In this document: positions 25,437 through 34,062 of the stretch, piece by piece | Position numbering within the stretch: position 1 is the stretch's first letter | How the letters are laid out: each line of letters starts with the position of its first letter | Source: an uncultured Collinsella sp. | GTDB taxonomy: Bacteria > Actinomycetota > Coriobacteriia > Coriobacteriales > Coriobacteriaceae | NCBI GenBank assembly: GCA_900543025.1 | Contig: UQPP01000004.1 | Coordinates: forward strand, 1 to 64,000 | Length of the DNA: 64,000 nucleotides | Direction: 5' to 3' | Made by a program: the position numbers and the translations under genes | Notes under the pieces: model-generated | The model's database searches: none | The model's input: the letters and a program-made list of their open reading frames with translations, nothing else | What the model was told of the DNA's origin: nothing

Positions 25437-26486
25437 CTAGAGGAACATCATGAACAGCTTGGCCATGACAAAGCTGATGAGTCCGCAGGCGGGGAAGGTG
25501 AAGAACCAGGTGAACATCATGTCTTTGACGACGCCGAAGTTGATGGCCGAGAGGCGCTTGACGGCACCGACGCCCATGATGGCGCAGGTCTTGATGTGGG
25601 TGGAGGACACGGGGATGCCGGTAAGGGTGGCTAGCAGCAGGTTCGCGGCGCCCGCGAGGTCGGCGGAGAAGCCCTGATACTTCTCGAGCTTAACCATGCT
25701 CTGGCCGACGGACTTGATGATGCGCTCGCCGCCCACGCTGGTGCCGATACCCATAGTGGCCGAGCATAGCAACATAATCCAGATGGGGATGCCGGCATCG
25801 CCGACGCTAGTCTGGCCGTTTGCGAAGGCTACGCCTAAAAAGAGCACGCCGATGAACTTCTGTCCATCCTGCGCGCCGTGCATAAAGCTCATGGCCGCAG
25901 CGCTCGCGATCTGAGCGTATTTAAAGAAGACATTGGCGCGTCGCCTGTTGGCGGCGGCGAAAAGAATCGAGACGAGTTTGCACAGGACCCAGCCCATGAC
26001 AAAGCCCAGGCCGATGGAGAGCGCCAGGCCGTAGATGACCTTCATCCACTCGTGGACGTTGACGCTGCTCGCGCCGCCGAGGGCGATAGCGGCACCGGTC
26101 AGGCCGGCGATAAGGCTGTGGCTTTGCGAGGTGGGGATGCCAAAACGCGACGCTGTGGCGCCGTAGACGACGATGGAGAACAGCGCTGCGCAGAGGCACG
26201 CGAGCGCCATGGTGCTGTTTCCGCCAAAGTCGACGATATGTGAGATGGTGTTGGCGACGCTCGCATTAAAGTGCGTCATGATGAGCACGCCGAGGAAGTT
26301 GAATGCGGCGCTCATGAGAATGGCGGCGCGGGCGGGCATGCAACGCGTAGTGACGCAGGTCGCGATGGCGTTGGGCGCGTCGGTCCATCCATTGACGAAG
26401 ATGGCGCCGAGCGCGAGGATCACGGTGACGGCAAGGACTGGGTTCGACACAATTTGGCCGAGGAAGGTTGAGAACGTTACGTCCAT
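25437..26486 (-). CDS. Inorganic phosphate transporter, PiT family
   Basis: PiT proteins are low-affinity, ion-coupled phosphate permeases. The 349-residue product has about ten membrane helices and the duplicated PiT signatures: GWTDAPNAIATCVTTR at about 33-48 in the first half and MSFMHGAQDGQKFIG plus VSSTHIKTCAIMGVG in the second. GGERIIKSVG is also typical. The genome therefore pairs a PiT system with the high-affinity Pst system some 6 kb upstream. A GAGAAAG site precedes the ATG. Confidence 0.93.
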   Translation of the reverse strand: MDVTFSTFLGQIVSNPVLAVTVILALGAIFVNGWTDAPNAIATCVTTRCMPARAAILMSAAFNFLGVLIMTHFNASVANTISHIVDFGGNSTMALACLCAALFSIVVYGATASRFGIPTSQSHSLIAGLTGAAIALGGASSVNVHEWMKVIYGLALSIGLGFVMGWVLCKLVSILFAAANRRRANVFFKYAQIASAAAMSFMHGAQDGQKFIGVLFLGVAFANGQTSVGDAGIPIWIMLLCSATMGIGTSVGGERIIKSVGQSMVKLEKYQGFSADLAGAANLLLATLTGIPVSSTHIKTCAIMGVGAVKRLSAINFGVVKDMMFTWFFTFPACGLISFVMAKLFMMFL

Positions 26487-26699
26487 ATATGGGCTTTCTC
26501 GAAGTTTGCAGGCACGTTACAAAAACATGATAAATCGTATCACCTCCTGTGGGTTTCTTAACGGAGTTCTGACGTGAGAAGTGGATTTTTTGGCACTAAA
26601 ATTGAATATTAGTCCTGTTGACCGCGGGTATTCTTTTTGCTAACACGCCATGCGGACACGTGCGATTGCTACGACACTCCAAAACCACAGTCTGTTCGC

Positions 26700-26729
26700 T
26701 TTACAACATGCAAACATGCGTTCGATAAT
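26700..26729 (+). promoter_or_regulatory. Candidate promoter ahead of small ORF
   Basis: TTTACA at 26700-26705 and GATAAT at 26724-26729 are separated by 18 bases. Transcription would start near 26736, almost at the ATG at 26737. The 250-base divergent region 26487-26736 holds no gene. Confidence 0.45.
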
Positions 26730-26736
26730 AGGAGAC

Positions 26737-27075
26737 ATGGAATATCGACAGACAGATGGCAAAACTCGGCGCGTGCACAAGCAGTATGTGGACGTCGTGG
26801 CTCGCATCCTCGCGGGCGGACAGGTCGTGCCGGTCACCGTCTGCTGGGTCGACGGTCGTTGCTTTACGATTGACGAGATTGTCTCGACCACTGGGTTTGG
26901 CCTGACGGTTCACGGCATTCGTACGGCAACCTATAAGGTGCGTTTTGGCGGGCATGCGACCGAGTTGTATCTGGAGGACCAGACGCGTGAACGACCAGAT
27001 GGCTCGCAGGCCCATCTGATGCGTTGGTGGGTGTGGGCATTCGACCGTACGCTCGAGGGCGAGCGCCGTAGGTAA
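26737..27075 (+). CDS. Conserved-looking hypothetical protein
   Basis: The 112-residue product is predicted soluble, mostly beta, with many aromatic residues: VTVCWVDGRCFTIDEIV, TYKVRFGGHATELYLED and RWWVWAFDR. The W-DGR-F-ID and YKVR-G--TELYLED pattern recalls small bacterial barrel proteins of unknown function, but I cannot name a family with confidence. The ATG at 26737 is preceded by AGGAG with a short spacer. It stands alone between the divergent PiT unit and the Bax-inhibitor gene. Codon use is like its neighbours, so I regard it as real. Confidence 0.7.
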   Translation: MEYRQTDGKTRRVHKQYVDVVARILAGGQVVPVTVCWVDGRCFTIDEIVSTTGFGLTVHGIRTATYKVRFGGHATELYLEDQTRERPDGSQAHLMRWWVWAFDRTLEGERRR

Positions 27076-27159
27076 GGACGTATGGCATTCGGGTACAATG
27101 ACAGGAATCTTGTCAGCTACTGCGCCGTTATTTGTGGCGCTTTTTGAAAGGACGAACCT

Positions 27160-27855
27160 ATGAACGATATCCAGGGCTATCAGAACGGCCCCGTCGAGAG
27201 CGGCGCAAGCCGCGCCAAGGAGATGTCGCCGCGCGCGTACAATCTCGCCATGTCTGCCCTGATCTTCTTGGGCTTTTGCGCCATGGGCGCCGGCGCCTAC
27301 TTTACGAGCACCATGTCGTTTGCGCGCATGATGATGAGCGGCACCGCCCTGCCGCTGGTCTTTGGCTCGTTTATTTTGACCATCGTCGGCATGGTCATGA
27401 TGTCGGCCGCCGCCAGTAAGCAGTCCGTGGGCCTGTCCCTTGTGGGCTACGTAATCTTTGCGAGCACCTTTGGCCTGACCGCGTCGTTTGGTCTTGCCAA
27501 CTACGACCTGCCCACCATCAACACTGCCTTTATCGCCACGGCCGCCATCACCTTTGTCTTTGGCGCCTTGGGCGTGACGTTCCCCAAGTTTTTCCAGCGC
27601 GTATATGGCATCGGTTTTGGCATTCTGCTCGCCACTATTCTGGTTGAGATCGTGCTGATGTTCATGGGCGTCTCGCAGACCATCACCGATCTGATCGTAA
27701 TCGTGGTGTTCGCCGGCTTTATTGGCTACGACACCTATGTTGCCACGACGGTGCCGCCTACGCTGCCCAACGCCGTGCTCATGGCGTCCAATCTGTTCGT
27801 GGACATTATCAACGTGTTCCTGCGCATCCTGAACATCCTTGGCCGTCGCGACTAG
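27160..27855 (+). CDS. Bax inhibitor-1/YccA family membrane protein
   Basis: BI-1/YccA proteins are seven-helix membrane proteins; bacterial members act as pH-sensitive calcium leak channels or FtsH modulators. The 231-residue product has a soluble N terminus of about 25 residues and seven hydrophobic segments. The family's acidic residues are in FIGYDTYVATT (Asp in helix 6) and LFVDIINVFLRIL (Asp in helix 7). A TTGAAAGG site lies 9 bases before the ATG. Confidence 0.88.
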   Translation: MNDIQGYQNGPVESGASRAKEMSPRAYNLAMSALIFLGFCAMGAGAYFTSTMSFARMMMSGTALPLVFGSFILTIVGMVMMSAAASKQSVGLSLVGYVIFASTFGLTASFGLANYDLPTINTAFIATAAITFVFGALGVTFPKFFQRVYGIGFGILLATILVEIVLMFMGVSQTITDLIVIVVFAGFIGYDTYVATTVPPTLPNAVLMASNLFVDIINVFLRILNILGRRD

Positions 27856-27900
27856 TGGCGAATTGCGGCGGTGCTTGCCGTGCGTGTAAATCGATGCGAA

Positions 27901-27927
27901 AGGCGGTCCTTCGGGGCCGTCTTTTTT
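27901..27927 (+). terminator. Terminator after the BI-1 gene
   Basis: AGGCGGTCC pairs with GGGCCGTCT around a TTCG tetraloop, followed by six T. Confidence 0.88.
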
Positions 27928-27993
27928 GTACTCGGCGGGGTATCATGGATGGGAAAAGCCGATAGCGGCAGAGACCGAGAAAGGTGACCACTT

Positions 27994-29106
27994 ATGGCAG
28001 ACGTCGACAACAGGAACCGTAACCGCAGGTCCAACCGAGCGGGTCAGCCCAATCCCAAGCGCGAGGCCCGTGCCAAGGCCGCCGAGCGTCACGTGGCAAC
28101 TGTGTCCGAAGCGTGCGCCAAGGATATCGAGCGTTCGCTTGCCGGTGTGTGCGAGTTCGATGGTATGCCTGCCGGTTTTGTCGCGGCGATTAAGGTCAAG
28201 GCCCAGGTGGCTGCTGCTGCCGAGGAGCAGGTTGCCGAGGAGCCCGAGGCCGCCGAGGTCGAGGCTGCAGTCGATACCGAGGTGGCGCCCGAGCCCGTCG
28301 AGGAGGCCGCCGAAGCCGAGTCCGAGCCCGCCGAGGAGCCCGCTGCGGCCCTGCCCGAGGTCACCGTGCTCGACGCCTCTGCCACGCAGGCCATTCTGGA
28401 TAACGGCCGAGGCTACGCGCAATTCTGCGACATGGCCGTGCTCGCCTTTGCCTCGTTCACCAACCCGGGCGGCGGCTACATCCAGGGCTATCTGGGTCAG
28501 GAGGCCACGCTCTGTGCCGATTCGTACCTGTACAACGTGCTCGATAAACAGCGCAAATGGTACGGCGAGAACCGTCGCCGCAACATCAACTGCGAGCTTT
28601 ACCGCAACCGTGCGCTGGTGGTGCCTGCGGTGCGCTTCGACCGCAACCACGTGCATGCGTATGCCGACGTGATCGTGGCCGCCGCGCCCAACGCCAAGCG
28701 CGCTCGCCAGGAGTATCGCGTGGGTGACGATGCCCTGCTGGACGCCCTGCGCGATCGCATCCGCTTTGTGCTTGCCATCTGCGACGAGCTGGGTCGCGAG
28801 AAGCTCGTGCTGGGTGCTTGGGGCTGCGACAACAACGGCTTTGACGCCGAGGCCGTGGCCGAGCTCTTCCGCAAGGAGCTCGCATCGGGCGACTTTAAGG
28901 TCAAGCAGGTCTTTTTTGCCGTGCCCTCTACGCGCTGGGACGAAGATTTTGCCAAGTTCGAGCACGTGCTGGCAAACTTCCCCGAGCGCAACGAGGAGTC
29001 CTATGCCCAGGTTGCCGCTCGCGCTGCGGCTGCCCGCGCCGCCGAGCAGGCCCAGGCTGCCGCCGAGGGCGATGAAGACGATGACGATTGGCGCAAGTAC
29101 CTGTAA
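27994..29106 (+). CDS. PARG-like macrodomain protein (TIGR02452 family) with altered catalytic motif
   Basis: TIGR02452/DUF2263 proteins are bacterial poly(ADP-ribose) glycohydrolase relatives. The 370-residue product has a basic N terminus of about 35 residues and a helical segment to about 70. An Ala/Glu/Pro-rich acidic insertion fills about 71-120, followed by the macrodomain. Residues 157-171 contain NPGGG, then GQEA where the family has AQEE. The spacing GGG-x7-QE is right, but the second glutamate, catalytic in characterised PARGs, is Ala171. LCADSYLY, RNRALVVPAVRFDRN and GAWGCDNNGFD fit the rest of the fold. It may bind rather than cleave ADP-ribose. The C terminus is acidic and Ala-rich. 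Confidence 0.8.
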   Translation: MADVDNRNRNRRSNRAGQPNPKREARAKAAERHVATVSEACAKDIERSLAGVCEFDGMPAGFVAAIKVKAQVAAAAEEQVAEEPEAAEVEAAVDTEVAPEPVEEAAEAESEPAEEPAAALPEVTVLDASATQAILDNGRGYAQFCDMAVLAFASFTNPGGGYIQGYLGQEATLCADSYLYNVLDKQRKWYGENRRRNINCELYRNRALVVPAVRFDRNHVHAYADVIVAAAPNAKRARQEYRVGDDALLDALRDRIRFVLAICDELGREKLVLGAWGCDNNGFDAEAVAELFRKELASGDFKVKQVFFAVPSTRWDEDFAKFEHVLANFPERNEESYAQVAARAAAARAAEQAQAAAEGDEDDDDWRKYL

Positions 29107-29183
29107 TCGGTATGTGCTGACAGATGGGTCGAGCCGGTGGGAGGGCTGCTCCCGTCGGCTTTTTACTAGAGGAAGGGCTTACG

Positions 29184-29843
29184 ATGAAAAACGTTCTGTG
29201 CTTTGGCGACAGCAATACCTACGGCTATGATCCGGCGGCCATGCGCGACGGCACCGCGGTACGCTATGCGCACGATGTGCGCTGGTGCGGCGTGGCCCAG
29301 CGCGACCTGGGCGAGGGCTGGCATGTGATTGAGGAAGGCCTCAACGGCCGCACGACGGTACGCGACGACATGTGCCATCTGGACACTAATCTCAACGGCA
29401 TCCGCGCGTTGCCGATGCTGCTCGAGGCTCATAAGCCGCTGGATGCGATCGTGATTATGCTGGGCACTAACGACTGCAAGACGGTCTTTAGCGTGGGGGC
29501 TGCCGATATCGCTGACGGTGCCATGGCGCTGATTCGCACCGTCCGCGCGTTTCCCTGGACCGAAGCCGCGCCCTGTCCGCGTATTCTGCTGATGGCGCCT
29601 ATCAAGATTAAACCGCAGATCGCCGATGTGTACATGACCGACTTTGACGAGCGCTCCGTCGAGGCCTCGGAACATTTTGCCGAATACTATGCGTATGCTG
29701 CTAGACAGTTTGGCTGCGACTTTTTGAATGCCGCTGATTTTGCCGAGCCGGGCGATATCGATTATCTGCACATGATGCCCGAAAGCCACGAGAGCCTGGG
29801 CCACGCCGTGGCAGCCAAGCTCCAAGAGATGCTTGGTGAGTAG
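29184..29843 (+). CDS. SGNH/GDSL-family hydrolase
   Basis: The 219-residue product has the SGNH blocks in order: CFGDSNTYGYDP with the nucleophilic serine near residue 9, the EGLNGRTT block with its glycine, LGTNDCK with the asparagine, and DYLHMMPESHESLG near the C terminus with the Asp and His. This layout resembles aryl esterase/acyltransferase members such as AryAT or TesA-like enzymes. There is no signal peptide, so it is probably cytoplasmic. GAGGAAGGG precedes the ATG at 29184. The substrate cannot be inferred. Confidence 0.87.
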   Translation: MKNVLCFGDSNTYGYDPAAMRDGTAVRYAHDVRWCGVAQRDLGEGWHVIEEGLNGRTTVRDDMCHLDTNLNGIRALPMLLEAHKPLDAIVIMLGTNDCKTVFSVGAADIADGAMALIRTVRAFPWTEAAPCPRILLMAPIKIKPQIADVYMTDFDERSVEASEHFAEYYAYAARQFGCDFLNAADFAEPGDIDYLHMMPESHESLGHAVAAKLQEMLGE

Positions 29844-29900
29844 CGCGACCCAAAGCAGTACAGAAGTTCCCCTTGCGACGGCTTGTTTCGTTGGTTTGTT

Positions 29901-30034
29901 TTGATCTGTAACAGTTGTAAGGCCGAAAACGGGCTAGATGTTACAGATTAAGATTATTTAGGTCGATATCGGTCGTTTGTCTCGATCTGTAACATCTAGG
30001 GTCGATTTTGCCGAGTTAATGCTACAGATCGAGA
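29901..30034. repeat. Pair of related hairpins (GATCTGTAACA type)
   Basis: Hairpin 1 pairs ATCTGTAACA at 29904 with TGTTACAGAT at 29939. Hairpin 2 pairs TCTCGATCTGTA at 29980 with TACAGATCGAGA at 30023. The right arm of the first (CTAGATGTTACAGAT) is also the reverse complement of the left arm of the second (ATCTGTAACATCTAG), so the two can fold alternatively. Confidence 0.8.
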
Positions 30035-30044
30035 TGTTTGTGGG

Positions 30045-30083
30045 AACCACCGCAAAGGTGCCTGTCCCCTTTGCGGTGGTTTT
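30045..30083 (+). terminator. Terminator-like palindrome, family B
   Basis: AACCACCGCAAAGG pairs perfectly with CCTTTGCGGTGGTT around the loop TGCCTGTCC, followed by TTTT. It ends transcription from the SGNH gene and resembles the hairpins at 54245 and 54691 in wording (CACCGCAA, CTGTCC). Confidence 0.8.
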
Positions 30084-30095
30084 GAGCTGCGAATC

Positions 30096-30926
30096 TTAAT
30101 ACTGCCACATGTGGTTGACGGGGCCGGAGCCTTTGCCCATGTCAAAGCCGGCGGCCAGAGCGCCCGTTAGGTATGCCTTGCCGGCGTTGACAGCGTCGGC
30201 AAGATCCATGCCCTGAGCCAGCGCGCAGGCGATGGCGGACGAGAGCGTGCATCCGGTGCCGTGCGTGTTGTCGGTCTCGATGCGCTTGTGGCGGAACCAC
30301 GTGGTGAGTGGATCTCCCAGATGGTTGCCCTCGTCATCGAGTGGCGCGGGTTCGGCCAGTACATCGTTGGCCTCGTTGACAAGATGCCCACCCTTAACGA
30401 GGGATGCGCAACCAAAGCGGCGGGTGAGGAGCATGGCAGCATTTTGCTGCGTGCGCTCGGAGTCGACCTCGTAGTCGAGCAGGGCCATGGCCTCGGGAAT
30501 ATTGGGCGTGATAACCGTCGCTAGCGGGAACAGGCGGCGGGCGAGCGCCTCGGCGGCATCTTCGGCAATCAGCCGTGCGCCCGAGGTGGCTACCATGACG
30601 GGGTCGACTACCACGTTTGTCGCGTTCCAAGCGCTCAGGCGGTCGGCGATAACATCGATAATCTCGGCAGAGGAAACCATGCCGATCTTGACGGCGTTGG
30701 GGCGGATATCGTCAAAAACGGCATCGATCTGCGCCGCGACAATATCCGGGGAGATGTTCTGCACGGCGGTGACGCCCAGGGTGTTCTGTGCGGTGATGGC
30801 GGTGATGGCCGTCTCGGCATACAGGCGGTGCGCCGTGATGGTCTTGATGTCGGCCTGAATGCCGGCGCCACCGCTGGAATCGGATCCTGCGATGGATAGA
30901 ACGGCAGGCACCTTACTGCGATCCAT
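30096..30926 (-). CDS. thiD: Hydroxymethylpyrimidine/phosphomethylpyrimidine kinase ThiD
   Basis: ThiD phosphorylates HMP and then HMP-P in thiamine synthesis. The 276-residue ribokinase-fold protein has SIAGSDSSGGAGIQADIKT at about 11-29, the central VVDPVMVATSGARL and TPNIPEAMALL motifs, SLVKGGHL, and the C-terminal DNTHGTGCTLSSAIA anion hole. It follows thiC on the minus strand with a terminator between them, so it may have its own promoter. HMP-P made by ThiC is its substrate. Confidence 0.95.
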   Translation of the reverse strand: MDRSKVPAVLSIAGSDSSGGAGIQADIKTITAHRLYAETAITAITAQNTLGVTAVQNISPDIVAAQIDAVFDDIRPNAVKIGMVSSAEIIDVIADRLSAWNATNVVVDPVMVATSGARLIAEDAAEALARRLFPLATVITPNIPEAMALLDYEVDSERTQQNAAMLLTRRFGCASLVKGGHLVNEANDVLAEPAPLDDEGNHLGDPLTTWFRHKRIETDNTHGTGCTLSSAIACALAQGMDLADAVNAGKAYLTGALAAGFDMGKGSGPVNHMWQY

Positions 30927-30973
30927 GTTCGCTCCCTTGTTCGGTCGGAATCAAATGGGTCTATAAGCCAGCA

Positions 30974-31013
30974 TTATAAAGATGCCCGGGCCGACTCTAT
31001 GTCGAACCCGGGC
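30974..31013 (-). terminator. Terminator after thiC
   Basis: On the minus strand GCCCGGG-GAC pairs with GTC-CCCGGGC around a short loop, followed by ATCTTTATAA. It lies between the thiC stop and the thiD start. Confidence 0.7.
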
Positions 31014-31107
31014 GGGCGATGCAATCTTTACGCAAATGCAAGCAAATGTTCACACGTCAACAATTGACAGGCACCAGCTCGCCGCCAGAGGCGGCCGCGG
31101 CGACAGG

Positions 31108-32442
31108 CTAGTCCTCCATGCCGAGGTCGATCGTGGTGCCCTCGAAAATCTTGTTGACGGTGCGGACGGCACACATCTTGCCACACATGGTGCAAGTGCC
31201 CTCGGTGGCGGCGGGGGACTCCTCGTAGCGCTTCTTGCCCGTAACCGGGTCAAGTGCGCACTTCCACATGGCGTCCCAATCGAGCTTGCGGCGTGCCTGG
31301 CCCATCTTGTCGTCCATGTCGCGGGCGTGGGGCACCTTTTTGGCGATGTCGGCGGCGTGTGCGGCGATCTTGGTGGCCATGAGGCCGTCGAGCACATCCT
31401 GGGCGTTAGGCAGGCATAGGTGCTCTGCTGGTGTCACGTAGCACAGGAAGTCGGCACCGGAGCTGGCGGAGATGGCGCCGCCGATGGCAGCGGTGATGTG
31501 GTCGTAACCCACGCCGATATCGGTCACCAGCGGCCCGAGCACATAGAACGGGGCGTTGTGGCACAGGCGCTTCTGCAGTTTCATGTTGGCGGCGATCTCG
31601 TCGAGCGCCATGTGACCCGGGCCCTCGACCATGACCTGGACGCCGGCGGCCCAAGCGCGCTTGCACAGCTTGCCCAGCTCGATCATCTCAGCGGTCTCGG
31701 TGGCGTCGTTGGAGTCGTAGAGGCAGCCCGGGCGGCAGGAGTCGCCGAGCGAAATCGTCACGTCGTACTCGTGGCAAATCTCGAGCAACTCGTCGTAGAA
31801 CTCATAGAACGGGTTCTCGTTACCGGTGACCTCCATCCAGCCAAACAGCAGTGAGCCGCCGCGGCTCACGATGTTCATCAGGCGGCCGGTCTCCTTAAAG
31901 GTCTTGGTGACCGACTTGTTGATGCCGCAGTGGATGGTCATAAAGTCCACGCCGTCCTCGGCATGCGCGCGCACGACTTCGAACAGGTCGTCCTTGGTGA
32001 GCTTGACCAGCGGCTTTTCCATGTAGCCGATGGCGTCGTACATGGGGACGGTGCCTACCATGAGCGGCGTCTCGTCGATGAGCTGCTGGCGGAACTGGCG
32101 CGTCTTGCCCGAGTTGGAGAGGTCCATGATGGCGTCGGCGCCAAAGTCCTCGGCGATCTTGACCTTCTTCCATTCCTCGGCGGCATCGGCCTTGTCGCCC
32201 GAGATGCCCAAGTTCACGTTGACCTTGGTGGACAGGCCCTCACCGACGCCAAAGGCGCGCATGCCTTTTTTGATATGCACGATGTTGGCGGGAATGGCGA
32301 TGCGGCCGTCGGCCACGCGCTCGCGGATGTACTCGGGGTCGCGATGCTCGCGCTCGGCAACCTCCTTCATCTGCGGCGTGATCTGCCCGGCGCGGGCGAA
32401 GTCGATTTGCGTGACGAGCTTGGGCTCGGTCTGTGTGCTCAT
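31108..32442 (-). CDS. thiC: Phosphomethylpyrimidine synthase ThiC
   Basis: ThiC is the radical-SAM enzyme that rearranges aminoimidazole ribotide to HMP-P. The 444-residue product is the short bacterial form. It has MTIHCGINKSV, SLGDSCRPGCLYDSND, MVEGPGHM and GPLVTDIGVGYDHI. The C-terminal iron-sulfur motif CTMCGKMCAV has the CxxCxxxxC spacing that binds the 4Fe-4S cluster. GAAGGGAG lies before the ATG at 32442. It is controlled by the TPP riboswitch directly upstream. Confidence 0.97.
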   Translation of the reverse strand: MSTQTEPKLVTQIDFARAGQITPQMKEVAEREHRDPEYIRERVADGRIAIPANIVHIKKGMRAFGVGEGLSTKVNVNLGISGDKADAAEEWKKVKIAEDFGADAIMDLSNSGKTRQFRQQLIDETPLMVGTVPMYDAIGYMEKPLVKLTKDDLFEVVRAHAEDGVDFMTIHCGINKSVTKTFKETGRLMNIVSRGGSLLFGWMEVTGNENPFYEFYDELLEICHEYDVTISLGDSCRPGCLYDSNDATETAEMIELGKLCKRAWAAGVQVMVEGPGHMALDEIAANMKLQKRLCHNAPFYVLGPLVTDIGVGYDHITAAIGGAISASSGADFLCYVTPAEHLCLPNAQDVLDGLMATKIAAHAADIAKKVPHARDMDDKMGQARRKLDWDAMWKCALDPVTGKKRYEESPAATEGTCTMCGKMCAVRTVNKIFEGTTIDLGMED

Positions 32443-32448
32443 TGGCAC

Positions 32449-32540
32449 GGCTCCCTTCGTTGGCATTACCCATATCAGGTTTGCGGGTCAGGGCGGGCGC
32501 GCCCAATCTCAGCCTGCCGTCTTGCCCTGCAAGCTCCCCG
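32449..32540 (-). promoter_or_regulatory. TPP riboswitch (thi box)
   Basis: On the minus strand the conserved blocks occur in order: GGGGAGC, CTGAGAT, ACCTGATATGGGTAATGCC and a final GAAGGGAGC. These match the THI-element consensus. The last block contains the thiC ribosome binding site, so control is probably by blocking translation when TPP is bound. No terminator is visible between it and thiC. Confidence 0.96.
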
Positions 32541-32613
32541 TTTATGTAATGGGCTCAAGTATAGCTCGAATGGGTACGATTGGCCTAACGAGCGTGCCTG
32601 TGGGGAGGCGTAC

Positions 32614-33129
32614 ATGGAAGACAAGCATCTATATCGAGAGACACAATGGGATGTATCGGCCGAGGAAAGCCGTGCGCACCATGGGTTGGTCGCGATTGGT
32701 TTTGCGGTGCTTGCCGTGCTGGTGATTGCCTTTTGTATCTGGACGTTTGGTGGTCGCGGCGGCGCTGCATGGGAGTTCGAGGCCGACGATGCCCTGCCGA
32801 TCATGACAGTGAAGGTTACGGGCGGCAATACCGTTGCCGCGCCGGGCGACTATTGGTATCCGCGCGACGAGTTTGTGCAGCTGCAGCTGAGCGGCGGGTC
32901 TATTCCGGGCGAAGAAATCGAACGCGTGACGTTTGATGCGACGCTCAAAACGCTGACGGTGAAGCTCAAAGATCAAGGGGACGTGCCCACGACCATGGAC
33001 ATTGCGCTGACGGAATGGCGCTTGGAGCCCCCGGCGGGCGCTGCGGTATCCGAGGTGGAGCACGTTAAGATTACCTACCAAGATGGCTCGACGAGCGAGA
33101 TTGCAAAGGCCGATGGCTTGGCGGAGTAA
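32614..33129 (+). CDS. Membrane-anchored hypothetical protein
   Basis: The 171-residue product has a cytoplasmic N terminus of about 24 residues, one membrane helix at about 25-46 (LVAIGFAVLAVLVIAFCIW) and an extracytoplasmic beta-rich domain. The domain includes LPIMTVKVTGGNTVAAPG and LKTLTVKLKDQGDVPTTM. I do not recognise the family. GGGGAGG at 32602-32608 selects the ATG at 32614. It is divergent from thiC, and the riboswitch lies in the shared upstream region. No operon partner follows. Confidence 0.75.
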   Translation: MEDKHLYRETQWDVSAEESRAHHGLVAIGFAVLAVLVIAFCIWTFGGRGGAAWEFEADDALPIMTVKVTGGNTVAAPGDYWYPRDEFVQLQLSGGSIPGEEIERVTFDATLKTLTVKLKDQGDVPTTMDIALTEWRLEPPAGAAVSEVEHVKITYQDGSTSEIAKADGLAE

Positions 33130-33152
33130 CGGGGTGATTGGAAACGGCGGGC

Positions 33153-33962
33153 CTATTGTGCCTGCGCGTTCATGAAAACCAGGGTGTTTTTGTCTGAAAG
33201 CTCGGGGATGTGCCGATAGCCGATGTTGAATGCGGTAAGTTCGCTTGCATCCTCGAGCTTGTTTTCTGCCATCCACCGCGCCATGGAGCCGCGCGCCTTT
33301 TTGCTGGCGGTCGACCGTTGGATGGGCTTCCCGTTGCGGATACCCTCGCCAAAGAGGCATGTGACGGCCGTGGCGTCGCCCGCGAGGTGGGGCAGAACGG
33401 CTTTGGCATACTCTACGCTGGCGAGGTTGACGATCGTGGTGTTTGAGCCTGCCGGGGCGATAGCCCGCGCGAGCTTGTCGCTCCAAAACGCGTAGAGGTC
33501 TCGGGCATCGTCAACGGCGAGCTTCGCGCCCATCTCCAGCCGATACGGTTCGACGGCATGAAAGGGACGAACGCACCCGTAGAGGCCGGAGAGGATCCAC
33601 AGATGGTCTTGCAGCCATGCGAGCTGCGCGGAATCCATCACCTCGGGTGCCATGCTCTGGTATTGAATGCCGTGATAGGACATGACGGCAGGGGAGAGGT
33701 GGCGAGCGAGTGCGGGATTGTCGAGATCGCCGCTTTTCAGGATGGGCCCGAACTCATGCAGGGTGTTGAGGCAAGGCCCCAGCAGTTTGTCACTCACGTT
33801 CCACAGCGCCTGCAGGCCGCCGCTGCCTTCATTCCGCTCGATATCTAGCAGTGCGCGGTGGAGGCGAGCCGTCTCGCGCACAAAGGGTGGGATGCCCAGG
33901 ACTTCAAAAGCATCTTGGGCCGCGCGCATCTGCTTGGCGGGCGAAATGATGACCTGCAGCAT
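33153..33962 (-). CDS. yaaA: Peroxide stress protein YaaA
   Basis: YaaA (DUF328/UPF0246) lowers free iron and protects DNA during peroxide stress in Escherichia coli. The 269-residue product begins MLQVIISPAKQM, the family N terminus, and contains LYGCVRPFHAVEPYRLEMGAK, NLASVEYAKAV and FNIGYRHIPELS. GAGGAGAG just upstream supports the ATG at 33962. Longer in-frame starts would run through the hairpin at 33983 and are rejected. Confidence 0.93.
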   Translation of the reverse strand: MLQVIISPAKQMRAAQDAFEVLGIPPFVRETARLHRALLDIERNEGSGGLQALWNVSDKLLGPCLNTLHEFGPILKSGDLDNPALARHLSPAVMSYHGIQYQSMAPEVMDSAQLAWLQDHLWILSGLYGCVRPFHAVEPYRLEMGAKLAVDDARDLYAFWSDKLARAIAPAGSNTTIVNLASVEYAKAVLPHLAGDATAVTCLFGEGIRNGKPIQRSTASKKARGSMARWMAENKLEDASELTAFNIGYRHIPELSDKNTLVFMNAQAQ

Positions 33963-33982
33963 GAACTCTCCTCTGCCAAAAA

Positions 33983-34049
33983 AGTTGCGGTGGAATACGG
34001 TCTGTTTTGGCCGTTTATGGGCCAGTTTAGTCCGTATTTCACCGCAACT
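33983..34049. repeat. Imperfect palindrome, family B
   Basis: AGTTGCGGTGGAATACGG at 33983 pairs imperfectly with the downstream arm ending CCGTATTTCACCGCAACT at 34049. GGCC and GGCC pair near the tip. The outer 14 bases match the palindrome at 54691-54761. It lies between yaaA and the aminopeptidase gene, both on the minus strand. Confidence 0.85.
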
Positions 34050-34062
34050 GATGAAGGGTTGG

